From assembly GCF_048898065.1 (NCBI RefSeq), contig NZ_JBLWFI010000005.1, forward strand, positions 1-25,524: a stretch of DNA of 25,524 bases, read 5' to 3'. Position 1 is the stretch's first letter, and each line of letters starts with the position of its first letter. The notes under the pieces are model-generated. The model ran no database searches. It was not told where the DNA came from and worked only from the letters and a program-made list of their open reading frames with translations. The stretch comes from Tepidibacillus_B infernus. GTDB taxonomy: Bacteria; Bacillota; Bacilli; Tepidibacillales; Tepidibacillaceae. This document shows, in pieces, positions 7,655 through 14,920 of this stretch. Both the position numbers and the translations under genes were made by a program.

Positions 7655-8458
7655 TCACTCATAAAAGTCAGGGGCAACTTTCATCGTTTTGAAGAATTCC
7701 ATGTCGTGGGAAAACATAACTTTGGCATTATATTTCTCTGCGTACTTACGAACTTTTTCAATCGACTTAAAGAACTCAATGCTGTCATACACAATGCCTG
7801 ACGCCTTGGCCGGAGGACCGTAATTCCGCCGGTCATACACAGCATCCTGGGGAAAAATGAGGGTTCCTTCCTTTTCCAAATGGACGATTAAGCCTAAAAC
7901 GCCCGGTGTGTGGCCAGGTAAAGAAATAAGTTCCACGCCCGGAACCAGCTCAAAATCTTCATCAACAAGGTGATATTGTTTTACCGGAACTTCAAGATCT
8001 GCTTTAACATATGCCCCGTGGGTAGCAGGGTCTGGACTTAAGTGAACGAGAGTTTGACCATATATAAAATCCTGCCGGTGTACATAAACATCGGCATGCT
8101 TAAACAAATGCATATTACCTGCATGATCAAGGTGGAGATGGGAAACAACGATCGTTTTGATGTCTTCCGGTTTGGTTCCTGTTAGAGCAAGCTGGGAGAC
8201 AAAGCTTTGCGATTCTTCATAATAGAAAGGAAATACGCTGGCCAGCCCGGCAGGCCAATATCCATTCATGGCATCAGGGTGACACCCTAAATCGTACAGT
8301 ATTTTACCTTGGGGATGATCAATTAAAACGGCATAAACAGGTATCTTAATCCAATTAACCTGAGGAGTCTTATTACTTACAGAACCGAGTACTGACTGAG
8401 CAACCATCCAATTTTCGTCGCATTCCAACCACCCAGTATCAAGAACATAAACTTTCAT
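7655..8458 (-). CDS. Metallo-beta-lactamase-fold lactonase, AttM/BlcC (AHL lactonase) family
   Basis: Dinuclear-zinc hydrolase likely to open a lactone ring. The ATG at 8456-8458, with GGGAGG upstream, gives 267 residues; a further 38 in-frame codons upstream look non-coding. The zinc motif SHLHLDH is at 106-112, with further ligands H183 (LPGHTPG), D205 (PQDAVYD) and H251 (FSHDME). The C-terminal YAEKYNAKV...APDFYE closely resembles Agrobacterium AttM/BlcC, which cleaves gamma-butyrolactone as well as acyl-homoserine lactones. It lies downstream of a sigma54 promoter and near an ADH and an AOR, which argues for lactone catabolism rather than pure quorum quenching. No signal peptide is seen. 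Confidence 0.88.
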   Translation of the reverse strand: MKVYVLDTGWLECDENWMVAQSVLGSVSNKTPQVNWIKIPVYAVLIDHPQGKILYDLGCHPDAMNGYWPAGLASVFPFYYEESQSFVSQLALTGTKPEDIKTIVVSHLHLDHAGNMHLFKHADVYVHRQDFIYGQTLVHLSPDPATHGAYVKADLEVPVKQYHLVDEDFELVPGVELISLPGHTPGVLGLIVHLEKEGTLIFPQDAVYDRRNYGPPAKASGIVYDSIEFFKSIEKVRKYAEKYNAKVMFSHDMEFFKTMKVAPDFYE

Positions 8459-8620
8459 CTTTTCTTCCTCCCATTCTTTATTGTGGAATCTCCGTTCTAA
8501 TTCCAAAGAGAATATATCTGAATTACCCATGCATCTAACAACTTCAGATAGATAAAACAAGTGATTAAACAAAAAAAGTAGAATAATACTAATAACACAG
8601 AATATCCATGGTGTAACGCT

Positions 8621-8809
8621 TTATTTAATACTCGACATTTCAAGTATCGCCTCACAATCGATATGAAGGAATTTGTTACTTCTAGTTGTTTTGTCGGAGG
8701 CGATTTTTGTTAGGTTTTTAGCGGAATCATCAGGATTACCAAGTCTAGCTAAACTACTCCAGCCGGTAATAATTTTCTTAGCTGTTTGGAATGAATTTAC
8801 TTCCGACAT
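8621..8809 (-). pseudogene. Short ORF with an iron-ADH-like N-terminus (probable gene remnant)
   Basis: A 62-residue frame starting at the ATG 8807-8809 with GGGAGAGG upstream. Its first 24 residues (FQTAKKIITGWSSLARLG) match the usual start of iron-containing alcohol dehydrogenases, but homology is then lost and the frame stops. It is the first gene after the sigma54 promoter, so the promoter may once have driven an intact dehydrogenase that was deleted, leaving the lactonase next in line. About 160 bases between it and the lactonase show no further gene. It could instead be a novel small protein. Confidence 0.5.
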
Positions 8810-8939
8810 AACTAAAACCTCTCCCTTTAGTTCGCGCTACTCAGAATTACAATCTCCCTCCTTTCAACCATAATTGTATTTTTCTTGTATTTTCTTTATA
8901 GTATGAATTGCGCGAAAACTTAATCTGAGAGAATTCTTT

Positions 8940-8955
8940 TGCAAAAACCATGCCA
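8940..8955 (-). promoter_or_regulatory. Sigma54 (-24/-12) promoter
   Basis: The minus strand reads TGGCATGGTTTTTGCA, matching the sigma54 consensus TGGCAC-N5-TTGCA at all but one position, with GG and GC exactly 10 bases apart. It lies just downstream of a sigma54 activator gene and about 130 bases before the ADH-like remnant and lactonase. Confidence 0.85.
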
Positions 8956-8997
8956 ATACGAAAGACATTATACCATCCCGGTTTTAGCACCCTGTTT

Positions 8998-9013
8998 TTC
9001 ACTTATTAATGAA
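8998..9013 (-). promoter_or_regulatory. Possible upstream activator site
   Basis: An imperfect palindrome, TTCACTTATTAATGAA, lies about 45 bases upstream of the -24 element, a common position for enhancer sites of AAA+ activators. The assignment rests on position and symmetry only. Confidence 0.3.
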
Positions 9014-9040
9014 CATACCGAATCATAATCAATTCACTTT

Positions 9041-10807
9041 TTATGGGTTTTGATTCATTCTTGATTCACTATCGAAATAATAGTGTAATTTTCTTACGAG
9101 CGTTGCTTGACTCATACCCAACGCTTTAGCTGCCTTCCTAGTGCTACCGAAACGCTTCATTGCTCTGTCGAGAAGAATTTTCTCAACGCGCTCTACCGCG
9201 TCCCTCAAAGGTATCTTTTCCAACGCGGGCAATGATATCTCCGCTAACTCCAACTGGCTAATTTGAACCGGAAGATGGTTCAGGCCAATTTCCGAATCAT
9301 TCACTGTCACCACTAAACGTTCAATGATGTTTACAAGTTCACGAATATTTCCTGGCCAGCGGTATTGAACAAGCTTTTCTAACGCGTTCAATGAAATTTG
9401 TTTATGCATTTCATATTTTTTATTAAATTTTGTCAGGTAATGCTGAACCAATAAAGGAATATCTTCTTTGCGTTCTCTTAAAGATGGGATGGTTATCGGA
9501 ACAACATTTAATCGATAAAATAAGTCCTCACGGAATTTTCCCTCTTTGACCATAGATTGAAGATCTCGGTTGGTTGCGGACAGTACCCTTACATCTACCT
9601 TAATCGGCTTCACGCCGCCAAGCCTGGTAAATTCGTGCTCTTCAAGTACTCTTAAAAGTTTCACTTGCAAATCCAAGGGTAGCTCCCCAATCTCATCCAG
9701 TAGAAGCGTTCCCTTATCTGCCAATTCAAACAATCCTGGTTTCCCCTCTTTTTTTGCACCCGTAAATGCACCTTCAACATAACCAAAGAGTTCTGATTCC
9801 AAAAGGTTTGGTGGAATAGCTCCACAATTAATTTTTATAAACGGTTCACCTTTACGCTTACTGTTGTTGTGAATAAATTTAGCCATAACTTCTTTACCTA
9901 CTCCAGATTCTCCGAGAATCAAAACCGTTGTATCTACCGGAGCTATCCGTAAGGCCAGCTCAAACGTTTGTTTCATCGAGATACTATTTACAATAATGCC
10001 TTCCTCTTTTATTTGTTGACTACGTAATTGAGTTAACTCACAAAAATAATTGTCTTTTAACTTTTTGGTCTCTTCCAAATTAAGCTTAAGTTGTATAAGT
10101 TCCGTAACATCTCTGATATTATTTATTACTCTGACAATCTTTCCATCTTGACCAAAGACTGGTGTTCCGATGACAACAATGCTGATCCCACCTTTTATCT
10201 GCTGCATAATTGTCACCGGCTTACGTTTCTTAAGGACAAGTAAAGTGGCAGATTGGGAAAAATACCCTTCATTAACTAACTCTTGCATATGGCGCCCTAA
10301 AACTTCGTTACGTTTGATTCCGGTAATTCGTTCATACGCCTTGTTGACCTTGATTGTATAACCGGACCCGTCTGTAACATAAATGCCGTCAAGAGATAAT
10401 TCAATAATCGTATCCAGTTCTTCAATTAAAGTTTTTAGAGTATCTAACTCATGAGACATTTGCCTGCAGTATGAAAGAACACTAACTCCTTTTTGTAAGT
10501 TATCCAACGCATATTCACGAAGACTCAATGCTCTGGGACCGTTTTTCCCGAGCAATATTACATAAGATTGACCTAGATCAAATAGGCTTTGCAGTTCATC
10601 AAAACTACTTGCTATAGCAAAAGAGGTTTCCATAGCTTCTTTAACAGTCGCTGTTGGTAGTAATCCCTGGCCTAGTGCCCGTACAATGTGGGACTGAGAC
10701 AACACCCCACATAAAATGCCCCCCGGTCCTATCACTGGTAAGCAATCATGATTTCCCCGTTCCAACTGTCCTGCCGCTTCAATCAAAGTCATGGATGTCT
10801 GAAGCAT
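9041..10807 (-). CDS. Sigma54-dependent transcriptional activator (CBS-PAS-AAA+-Fis HTH)
   Basis: A 588-residue enhancer-binding protein that would open sigma54 holoenzyme promoters by ATP hydrolysis. Residues 1-110 contain a CBS-type sensor region and 130-240 a PAS domain (GIYVTDGSGYTIKVNKAYER). Residues 275-505 form the AAA+ domain with Walker A GESGVGKE (299-306), the sigma54-contacting GAFTGA loop (346-351), and Walker B LLLDEIGE (about 368-375). A Fis-type helix-turn-helix lies at about 553-576 (STRKAAKALGMSQATLVRK). No receiver domain is present, so it probably senses a small ligand rather than a kinase. The ATG at 10805-10807 follows GGGGGTG. The adjacent -24/-12 promoter in the same orientation is the obvious target. 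Confidence 0.95.
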   Translation of the reverse strand: MLQTSMTLIEAAGQLERGNHDCLPVIGPGGILCGVLSQSHIVRALGQGLLPTATVKEAMETSFAIASSFDELQSLFDLGQSYVILLGKNGPRALSLREYALDNLQKGVSVLSYCRQMSHELDTLKTLIEELDTIIELSLDGIYVTDGSGYTIKVNKAYERITGIKRNEVLGRHMQELVNEGYFSQSATLLVLKKRKPVTIMQQIKGGISIVVIGTPVFGQDGKIVRVINNIRDVTELIQLKLNLEETKKLKDNYFCELTQLRSQQIKEEGIIVNSISMKQTFELALRIAPVDTTVLILGESGVGKEVMAKFIHNNSKRKGEPFIKINCGAIPPNLLESELFGYVEGAFTGAKKEGKPGLFELADKGTLLLDEIGELPLDLQVKLLRVLEEHEFTRLGGVKPIKVDVRVLSATNRDLQSMVKEGKFREDLFYRLNVVPITIPSLRERKEDIPLLVQHYLTKFNKKYEMHKQISLNALEKLVQYRWPGNIRELVNIIERLVVTVNDSEIGLNHLPVQISQLELAEISLPALEKIPLRDAVERVEKILLDRAMKRFGSTRKAAKALGMSQATLVRKLHYYFDSESRMNQNP

Positions 10808-10828
10808 AATACACCCCCATGGACAATA

Positions 10829-10850
10829 AGTGATTCATTTATGTATCACT
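10829..10850. promoter_or_regulatory. 22-bp palindrome in the activator leader
   Basis: AGTGATTCATTTATGTATCACT is symmetric in its outer six bases and in the CAT/ATG pair, and lies about 20 bases before the activator start codon. It could be an operator, perhaps for autoregulation. No convincing sigma-A promoter was found next to it. Confidence 0.4.
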
Positions 10851-10992
10851 CAATTCTATACTAGTAAAATAATCCCCTCCTTTTTATAACAAATTTTCAG
10901 AAAAATAAATCGTTTAACAAAAGTTATTATTTCTCAAATCGGAGCTTGGTCTTATAATTGGCATTGCGTACTATTGAGAGGAAATAAGAAAA

Positions 10993-11016
10993 ACCGGGCG
11001 TATCCCGGTCCTTTTT
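10993..11016 (-). terminator. Bidirectional Rho-independent terminator
   Basis: ACCGGG and CCCGGT form a stem with a 5-base loop. T-runs occur on the 3' side of both strands (five T at 11012-11016 on plus; TTTTTCTT on minus). On the minus strand it would stop transcripts from the TnpB element before they reach the activator. Confidence 0.8.
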
Positions 11017-11052
11017 ATATATTTCAAACGGAATGAAATTGTAGCATGTGGA

Positions 11053-11164
11053 GTGAACTACCCGCCACCTACGCTTCGCTTAGAGGTGGGGGCTTCTAAG
11101 GTAATCGCACCTAACGGTACGAAATTTACTTAGCTATCGAGCCTGTTCCATGCTCTATTTATGA
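11053..11164 (-). ncRNA. IS605-type right end with probable omega RNA 3' structure
   Basis: Downstream of tnpB on the minus strand, CCACCTCTAAGCG and the facing TAGGTGG form a strong hairpin in a GC-rich patch that ends in GGGTAGTTCAC. TnpB-only elements typically end in such a hairpin, which is the scaffold of the guide RNA, with the guide read from the flanking DNA. If so, the guide would start just beyond 11053. The exact right end is inferred, not seen as a duplication. Confidence 0.55.
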
Positions 11165-12078
11165 TTATACTAACAGTCGCAATCCTTCACGCTTGATATT
11201 GATAGAAGCGTTCCAATCTCTATCTGCCACAAAACCACAATCACAATCGAATATGCGCTCAGAAAGAGATAGAGACTCCTTTACTTGACCGCAACATGAA
11301 CAAGTTTTGGATGATGGAAACCACTTATCTATTTTAATAAGCTTTTTCCCCTGCTCCTCTAACTTGTATTGGAGAAAGGTGGTGAACATGCCCCAGCNNN
11401 NNNNNNNNNNNNNNNNNNNNNNNNNNNNNNNNNNNNNNNNNNNNNNNNNNNNNNNNNNNNNNNNNNNNNNNNNNNNNNNNNNNNNNNNNNNNNNNNNNNN
11501 NNNNNNNNNNNNNNNNNNNNNNNNNNNNNNNNNNNNNNNNNNNNNNNNNNNNNNNNNNNNNNNNNNNNNNNNNNNNNNNNNNNNNNNNNNNNNNNNNNNN
11601 NNNNNNNNNNNNNNNNNNNNNNNNNNNNNNNNNNNNNNNNNNNNNNNNNNNNNNNNNNNNNNNNNNNNNNNNNNNNNNNNNNNNNNNNNNNNNNNNNNNN
11701 NNNNNNNNNNNNNNNNNNNNNNNNNNNNNNNNNNNNNNNNNNNNNNNNNNNNNNNNNNNNNNNNNNNNNNNNNNNNNNNNNNNNNNNNNNNNNNNNNNNN
11801 NNNNNNNNNNNNNNNNNNNNNNNNNNNNNNNNNNNNNNNNNNNNNNNNNNNNNNNNNNNNNNNNNNNNNNNNNNNNNNNNNNNNNNNNNNNNNNNNNNNN
11901 NNNNNNNNNNNNNNNNNNNNNNNNNNNNNNNNNNNNNNNNNNNNNNNNNNNNNNNNNNNNNNNNNNGTTCAGCCAACATTTTATTGTAGACGAAACGAAC
12001 GCAACCGAAGGTTTTCGCAAGAAATTGCTCTTGTTCTTGTGTTGGGTACAGACGGAACTTATATGCTTTGTTTGCCAT
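11165..12078 (-). CDS. tnpB: TnpB-type RNA-guided nuclease of an IS200/IS605 (IS1341-like) element, interrupted by an assembly gap
   Basis: The start (ATG at 12076-12078) encodes MANKAYKFRLYPTQEQEQFL, the standard TnpB N-terminus. The end encodes the zinc ribbon (CSCCG...CDCG) and the last RuvC motif, DRDWNASINIKREG. The middle is 569 unknown bases. The two ends are not in the same frame across the run of N, and the implied length of about 304 codons is short for TnpB (usually about 360-400), so the gap size is probably wrong. No TnpA transposase is visible. Whether the gene is intact cannot be judged. Confidence 0.85.
11398..11966. other. Assembly gap (run of 569 N)
   Basis: All bases are N. 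The gap lies inside tnpB, a typical place for misassembly if several copies of the element exist in the genome. Confidence 0.99.
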
Positions 12079-12254
12079 ATCGAATCACCTCACTTCAATG
12101 GGCGCACCACCCGTTGTGAGTAAGCAAAAGCTTCTCAACATCGTGCTTCCATTCTACTAAGGAAATATTGTAATTTTCACCCAGTCTAATTTCATTGATA
12201 TATCAGCCTTTCATTTATATAAGACTGATTATATCATAGCAAAAAAAGACAACT
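12079..12254 (-). other. Left-end region of the TnpB element
   Basis: On the minus strand this leads into tnpB with GTGAGGTGATTCG as the ribosome site region and a small hairpin, AAGCTTTTGCTT, upstream (about 12125-12140). It probably holds the IS left end, but the boundary could not be fixed. No other gene is seen. Confidence 0.45.
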
Positions 12255-12707
12255 TTAGGCTACGCCTAACCGAATTTCATCTCCCACTTTCACTGGTGCT
12301 GGCACACCTTCACGTTTAGAAGTGGGAGACTTCTTTCGGAGGGAAGTTAAATCTTTAAGCATTTTACGATGTTTTAAAAAAATAGGCCATAGTCCTTCAT
12401 CCAACGTAAAAATGGCATGACGATGCGCTACTTGCAAAACGTCCTCTGCAAGTAGTCGACTCCATTCTTCAGTTTCCCCATTAAAACAAATTGTACAAAA
12501 TCTTCCTTTACAACGATAAGGTACTTTTTTACATCATGGCAACCTTCACAAACAAATAGTTTAAAACCTTGACTGTAATCTACACAACTACGGAATTTTT
12601 CAACTTCTTTAATTACGATAGGCCTAACCTTTTTTTATGTTTTTTATAAAGTTGTCCCAACGGGAATTTTCATCGAAAAAAATCTGTTTAAGAATGTTTG
12701 TCTCCAT
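12255..12707 (-). pseudogene. Frameshifted N-terminal fragment of an IS91-like transposase (zinc-ribbon type)
   Basis: Starting at the ATG 12705-12707 the minus strand encodes METNILKQIFFDE and then shifts frame. It continues as the cysteine-rich domain (GFKLFVCEGCHD...RCKGRFCTIC, in shifted frames) and then LLAEDVLQVAHRHAIFTLDE and LWPIFLKHRKMLKDL, typical of IS91-type transposases. The catalytic Y2 domain is absent. The last 25 codons coincide with a long hairpin (CTCCCACTT with AAGTGGGAG, about 12282-12330) that looks like the end of another element. Dead gene. Confidence 0.7.
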
Positions 12708-12735
12708 ACTTTTAGTTTAACAAAAATTGCAGTTA

Positions 12736-12756
12736 AAAAGGGAGCTCTCGCTCCCT
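12736..12756 (-). terminator. Second hairpin terminator beyond groEL
   Basis: On the minus strand GGGAGC-GAGA-GCTCCC is followed by five T. It may back up the groEL terminator. Confidence 0.65.
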
Positions 12757-12786
12757 AAAATTTTATATTTTCCTATACGTTAAAGA

Positions 12787-12816
12787 AAAGGTCCCTTCAT
12801 GTAAGAAAGGACCTTT
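12787..12816 (-). terminator. Terminator of groESL
   Basis: On the minus strand AAAGGTCC pairs with GGACCTTT, with extra TTC/GAA pairing inside and a T-rich 3' flank, 15 bases after the groEL stop. Confidence 0.85.
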
Positions 12817-12830
12817 AAATCAAGAAGTAA

Positions 12831-14453
12831 TTACATCATGCCCATGCCGCCCATGTCAGGCATACCTGCTGGTGCCTTTTCTGGTTCTGGCTTATCGGCA
12901 ACGATGGATTCTGTTGTTAAGAACATAGCGGAAACAGATGCAGCATTTTGTAATGCAGAACGAGTAACTTTAGCTGGGTCAACGATACCAGCTTGAATCA
13001 TGTTTACCCATTCTCCTGTAGCTGCGTTGAAACCAATGCCAATTTCCTCTTTCTTGAGGCGCTCAACAATAACAGAACCTTCTAAGCCTGCATTATTAGC
13101 GATTTGACGAACTGGCTCTTCTAAAGCACGTTTAACAATCTCAACACCAGTTTTTTCATCGCCAGTTGCTTGAACTTTTTCAACTGCAGCTATGACATTT
13201 ACAAGTGCTGTACCACCACCGGAAACAATACCTTCTTCAACGGCAGCACGAGTGGAGTTCAAAGCATCTTCAATACGAAGTTTCTTCTCTTTTAATTCTG
13301 TTTCAGTAGCAGCACCAACTTTAATGACAGCTACGCCACCAGCTAGTTTTGCTAAGCGTTCTTGTAATTTTTCACGGTCAAATTCAGAAGTAGTTTCTTC
13401 TAATTGTTGACGAATTTGGCCTACACGAGCACCAATTTGTGCTTTATCACCATTTCCATCAACGATGATTGTATTCTCTTTCGTTACACGTACTTGGCGT
13501 GCACGACCTAACTGATCAATGGTAGTTGTTTTAAGGTCTAGACCTAATTCTTCAGTAATTACTTCACCACCAGTTAAGATGGCAATATCTTGTAACATTG
13601 CTTTACGACGATCACCAAATCCAGGTGCTTTTACAGCCACTGCTGTGAAGGTTCCACGAAGTTTATTTACTACTAAAGTAGCTAACGCTTCTCCTTCTAA
13701 GTCTTCAGCAATGATCAACAATGGGCGACCTTGTTGAACGACTTTTTCTAAGACTGGTAAAATATCTTGAATGCTAGAAATCTTCTTATCTGTAATTAAG
13801 ATATATGGATCTTCTAATACAGCTTCCATTTTGTCTGTATCTGTAATCATATAAGGAGAAATGTAACCACGGTCAAATTGCATACCTTCAACAACTTCTA
13901 ATTCAGTAACAAATCCCTTGGATTCTTCAACAGTGATAACACCATCGTTACCTACTTTTTCCATTGCTTCTGCAATCAATTGACCTACTTCTTCATCAGC
14001 TGAAGAAATCGCTGCAACTTGTGCAATAGAAGCTTTTCCTTCGATTGGTTTTGCAATTCGCTTAATCTCTTCTACTGCTGCATTAACTGCTTTTTCAATC
14101 CCTTTGCGGATTACCATTGGATTTGCGCCAGCAGTTACGTTCTTTAATCCTTCACGGATTAATGCTTGTGCCAAAACAGTAGCGGTAGTTGTACCGTCAC
14201 CAGCTACATCATTTGTTTTTGTTGCAACTTCTTTTACTAATTGAGCCCCCATGTTTTCAAATGGGTCTTCTAATTCAATTTCTTTTGCAATAGTTACACC
14301 ATCATTAGTAATAAGTGGTGAACCAAATTTTTTCTCTAATACAACGTTACGACCTTTTGGCCCTAAGGTTACTTTTACAGCGTTTGCTAATGCATCTACA
14401 CCACGTAGCATCGCACGACGAGCTTCTTCGCCAAAAATAATTTGTTTAGCCAT
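12831..14453 (-). CDS. groEL: Chaperonin GroEL (Hsp60)
   Basis: The 14-subunit ATP-driven folding chamber of the cytosol. The ATG at 14451-14453, after GGAGG, gives 540 residues; the TTG one codon upstream is not needed. Visible hallmarks are VTLGPKGRNVVLEKKFG near the N-terminus, the ATP-binding GDGTTTATVLAQ near residue 86, and the C-terminal flexible GGMGMM tail. It is intact and follows groES by about 60 bases in a two-gene operon. Heat-shock control through HrcA is expected from the CIRCE element upstream of groES. Confidence 0.99.
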   Translation of the reverse strand: MAKQIIFGEEARRAMLRGVDALANAVKVTLGPKGRNVVLEKKFGSPLITNDGVTIAKEIELEDPFENMGAQLVKEVATKTNDVAGDGTTTATVLAQALIREGLKNVTAGANPMVIRKGIEKAVNAAVEEIKRIAKPIEGKASIAQVAAISSADEEVGQLIAEAMEKVGNDGVITVEESKGFVTELEVVEGMQFDRGYISPYMITDTDKMEAVLEDPYILITDKKISSIQDILPVLEKVVQQGRPLLIIAEDLEGEALATLVVNKLRGTFTAVAVKAPGFGDRRKAMLQDIAILTGGEVITEELGLDLKTTTIDQLGRARQVRVTKENTIIVDGNGDKAQIGARVGQIRQQLEETTSEFDREKLQERLAKLAGGVAVIKVGAATETELKEKKLRIEDALNSTRAAVEEGIVSGGGTALVNVIAAVEKVQATGDEKTGVEIVKRALEEPVRQIANNAGLEGSVIVERLKKEEIGIGFNAATGEWVNMIQAGIVDPAKVTRSALQNAASVSAMFLTTESIVADKPEPEKAPAGMPDMGGMGMM

Positions 14454-14513
14454 CAAAATCGCCTCCTGGTTTCAAAATAAAGTATATAAGTATATGAAGT
14501 GTTATTCTATCGG

Positions 14514-14795
14514 CTATTCAATAATCGCTAGAATATCGCTTTCACGCATAATTAAGTATTCTTTGTCTTGGTACTTAAGTTCGGTACCTGCATATTTGGA
14601 ATAGATCACGCGATCTCCTTCTTTTACATCTAATGCTTCGCGCTCTCCTTTTTCATTGCGGCGGCTACCTACTGCAACGACTTTGCCTTCTTGTGGCTTT
14701 TCTTTTGCAGTATCTGGTAAGACAATACCGCTAGCAGTTGTTTGTTCTTTTTCAATTGGTTCGATAACCACACGGTCACCAACTGGTTTAATCAT
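14514..14795 (-). CDS. groES: Co-chaperonin GroES (Hsp10)
   Basis: The heptameric lid of GroEL. The ATG at 14793-14795, with AGGAGG upstream, gives 93 residues starting MIKPVGDRVVIEP. The 19 in-frame codons before it overlap the CIRCE region and are untranslated. The mobile-loop segment (KEQTTASGIVLPDTAKEK) and the domed EGDRVIYSKYAGTEL are as expected. First gene of the groESL operon. Confidence 0.99.
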   Translation of the reverse strand: MIKPVGDRVVIEPIEKEQTTASGIVLPDTAKEKPQEGKVVAVGSRRNEKGEREALDVKEGDRVIYSKYAGTELKYQDKEYLIMRESDILAIIE

Positions 14796-14835
14796 AAAAA
14801 GAAACCTCCTTATACGTTTAATTTTCATTTTCTTA

Positions 14836-14862
14836 TTAGCACTCGCCATCAATGAGTGCTAA
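14836..14862. promoter_or_regulatory. CIRCE operator (HrcA binding site)
   Basis: Perfect TTAGCACTC-N9-GAGTGCTAA, the canonical heat-shock operator of Gram-positive bacteria. It lies between the groESL promoter and groES, so HrcA would repress class I heat-shock transcription here. Confidence 0.98.
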
Positions 14863-14872
14863 CACAATTCTA

Positions 14873-14901
14873 ATAATAATAAAACTTAGCATATTTTTCA
14901 A
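14873..14901 (-). promoter_or_regulatory. Sigma-A promoter of groESL
   Basis: On the minus strand TTGAAA (14896-14901) and TATTAT (14873-14878) are spaced by 17 bases, directly upstream of CIRCE. The end of an IS256-family element lies only 19 bases beyond the -35 box. Confidence 0.8.
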
Positions 14902-14920
14902 GTCGTTTTATTAAAATTTT

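Noticed and set aside
8459..8572. Extended N-terminus of the lactonase
   Set aside because: The extra 38 codons lack a ribosome site and family similarity; the ATG at 8458 has GGGAGG and starts where AttM-like proteins start.
11307..12119. Long frames running through the N block
   Set aside because: They are artefacts of translating unknown bases; only the flanking tnpB ends are informative.
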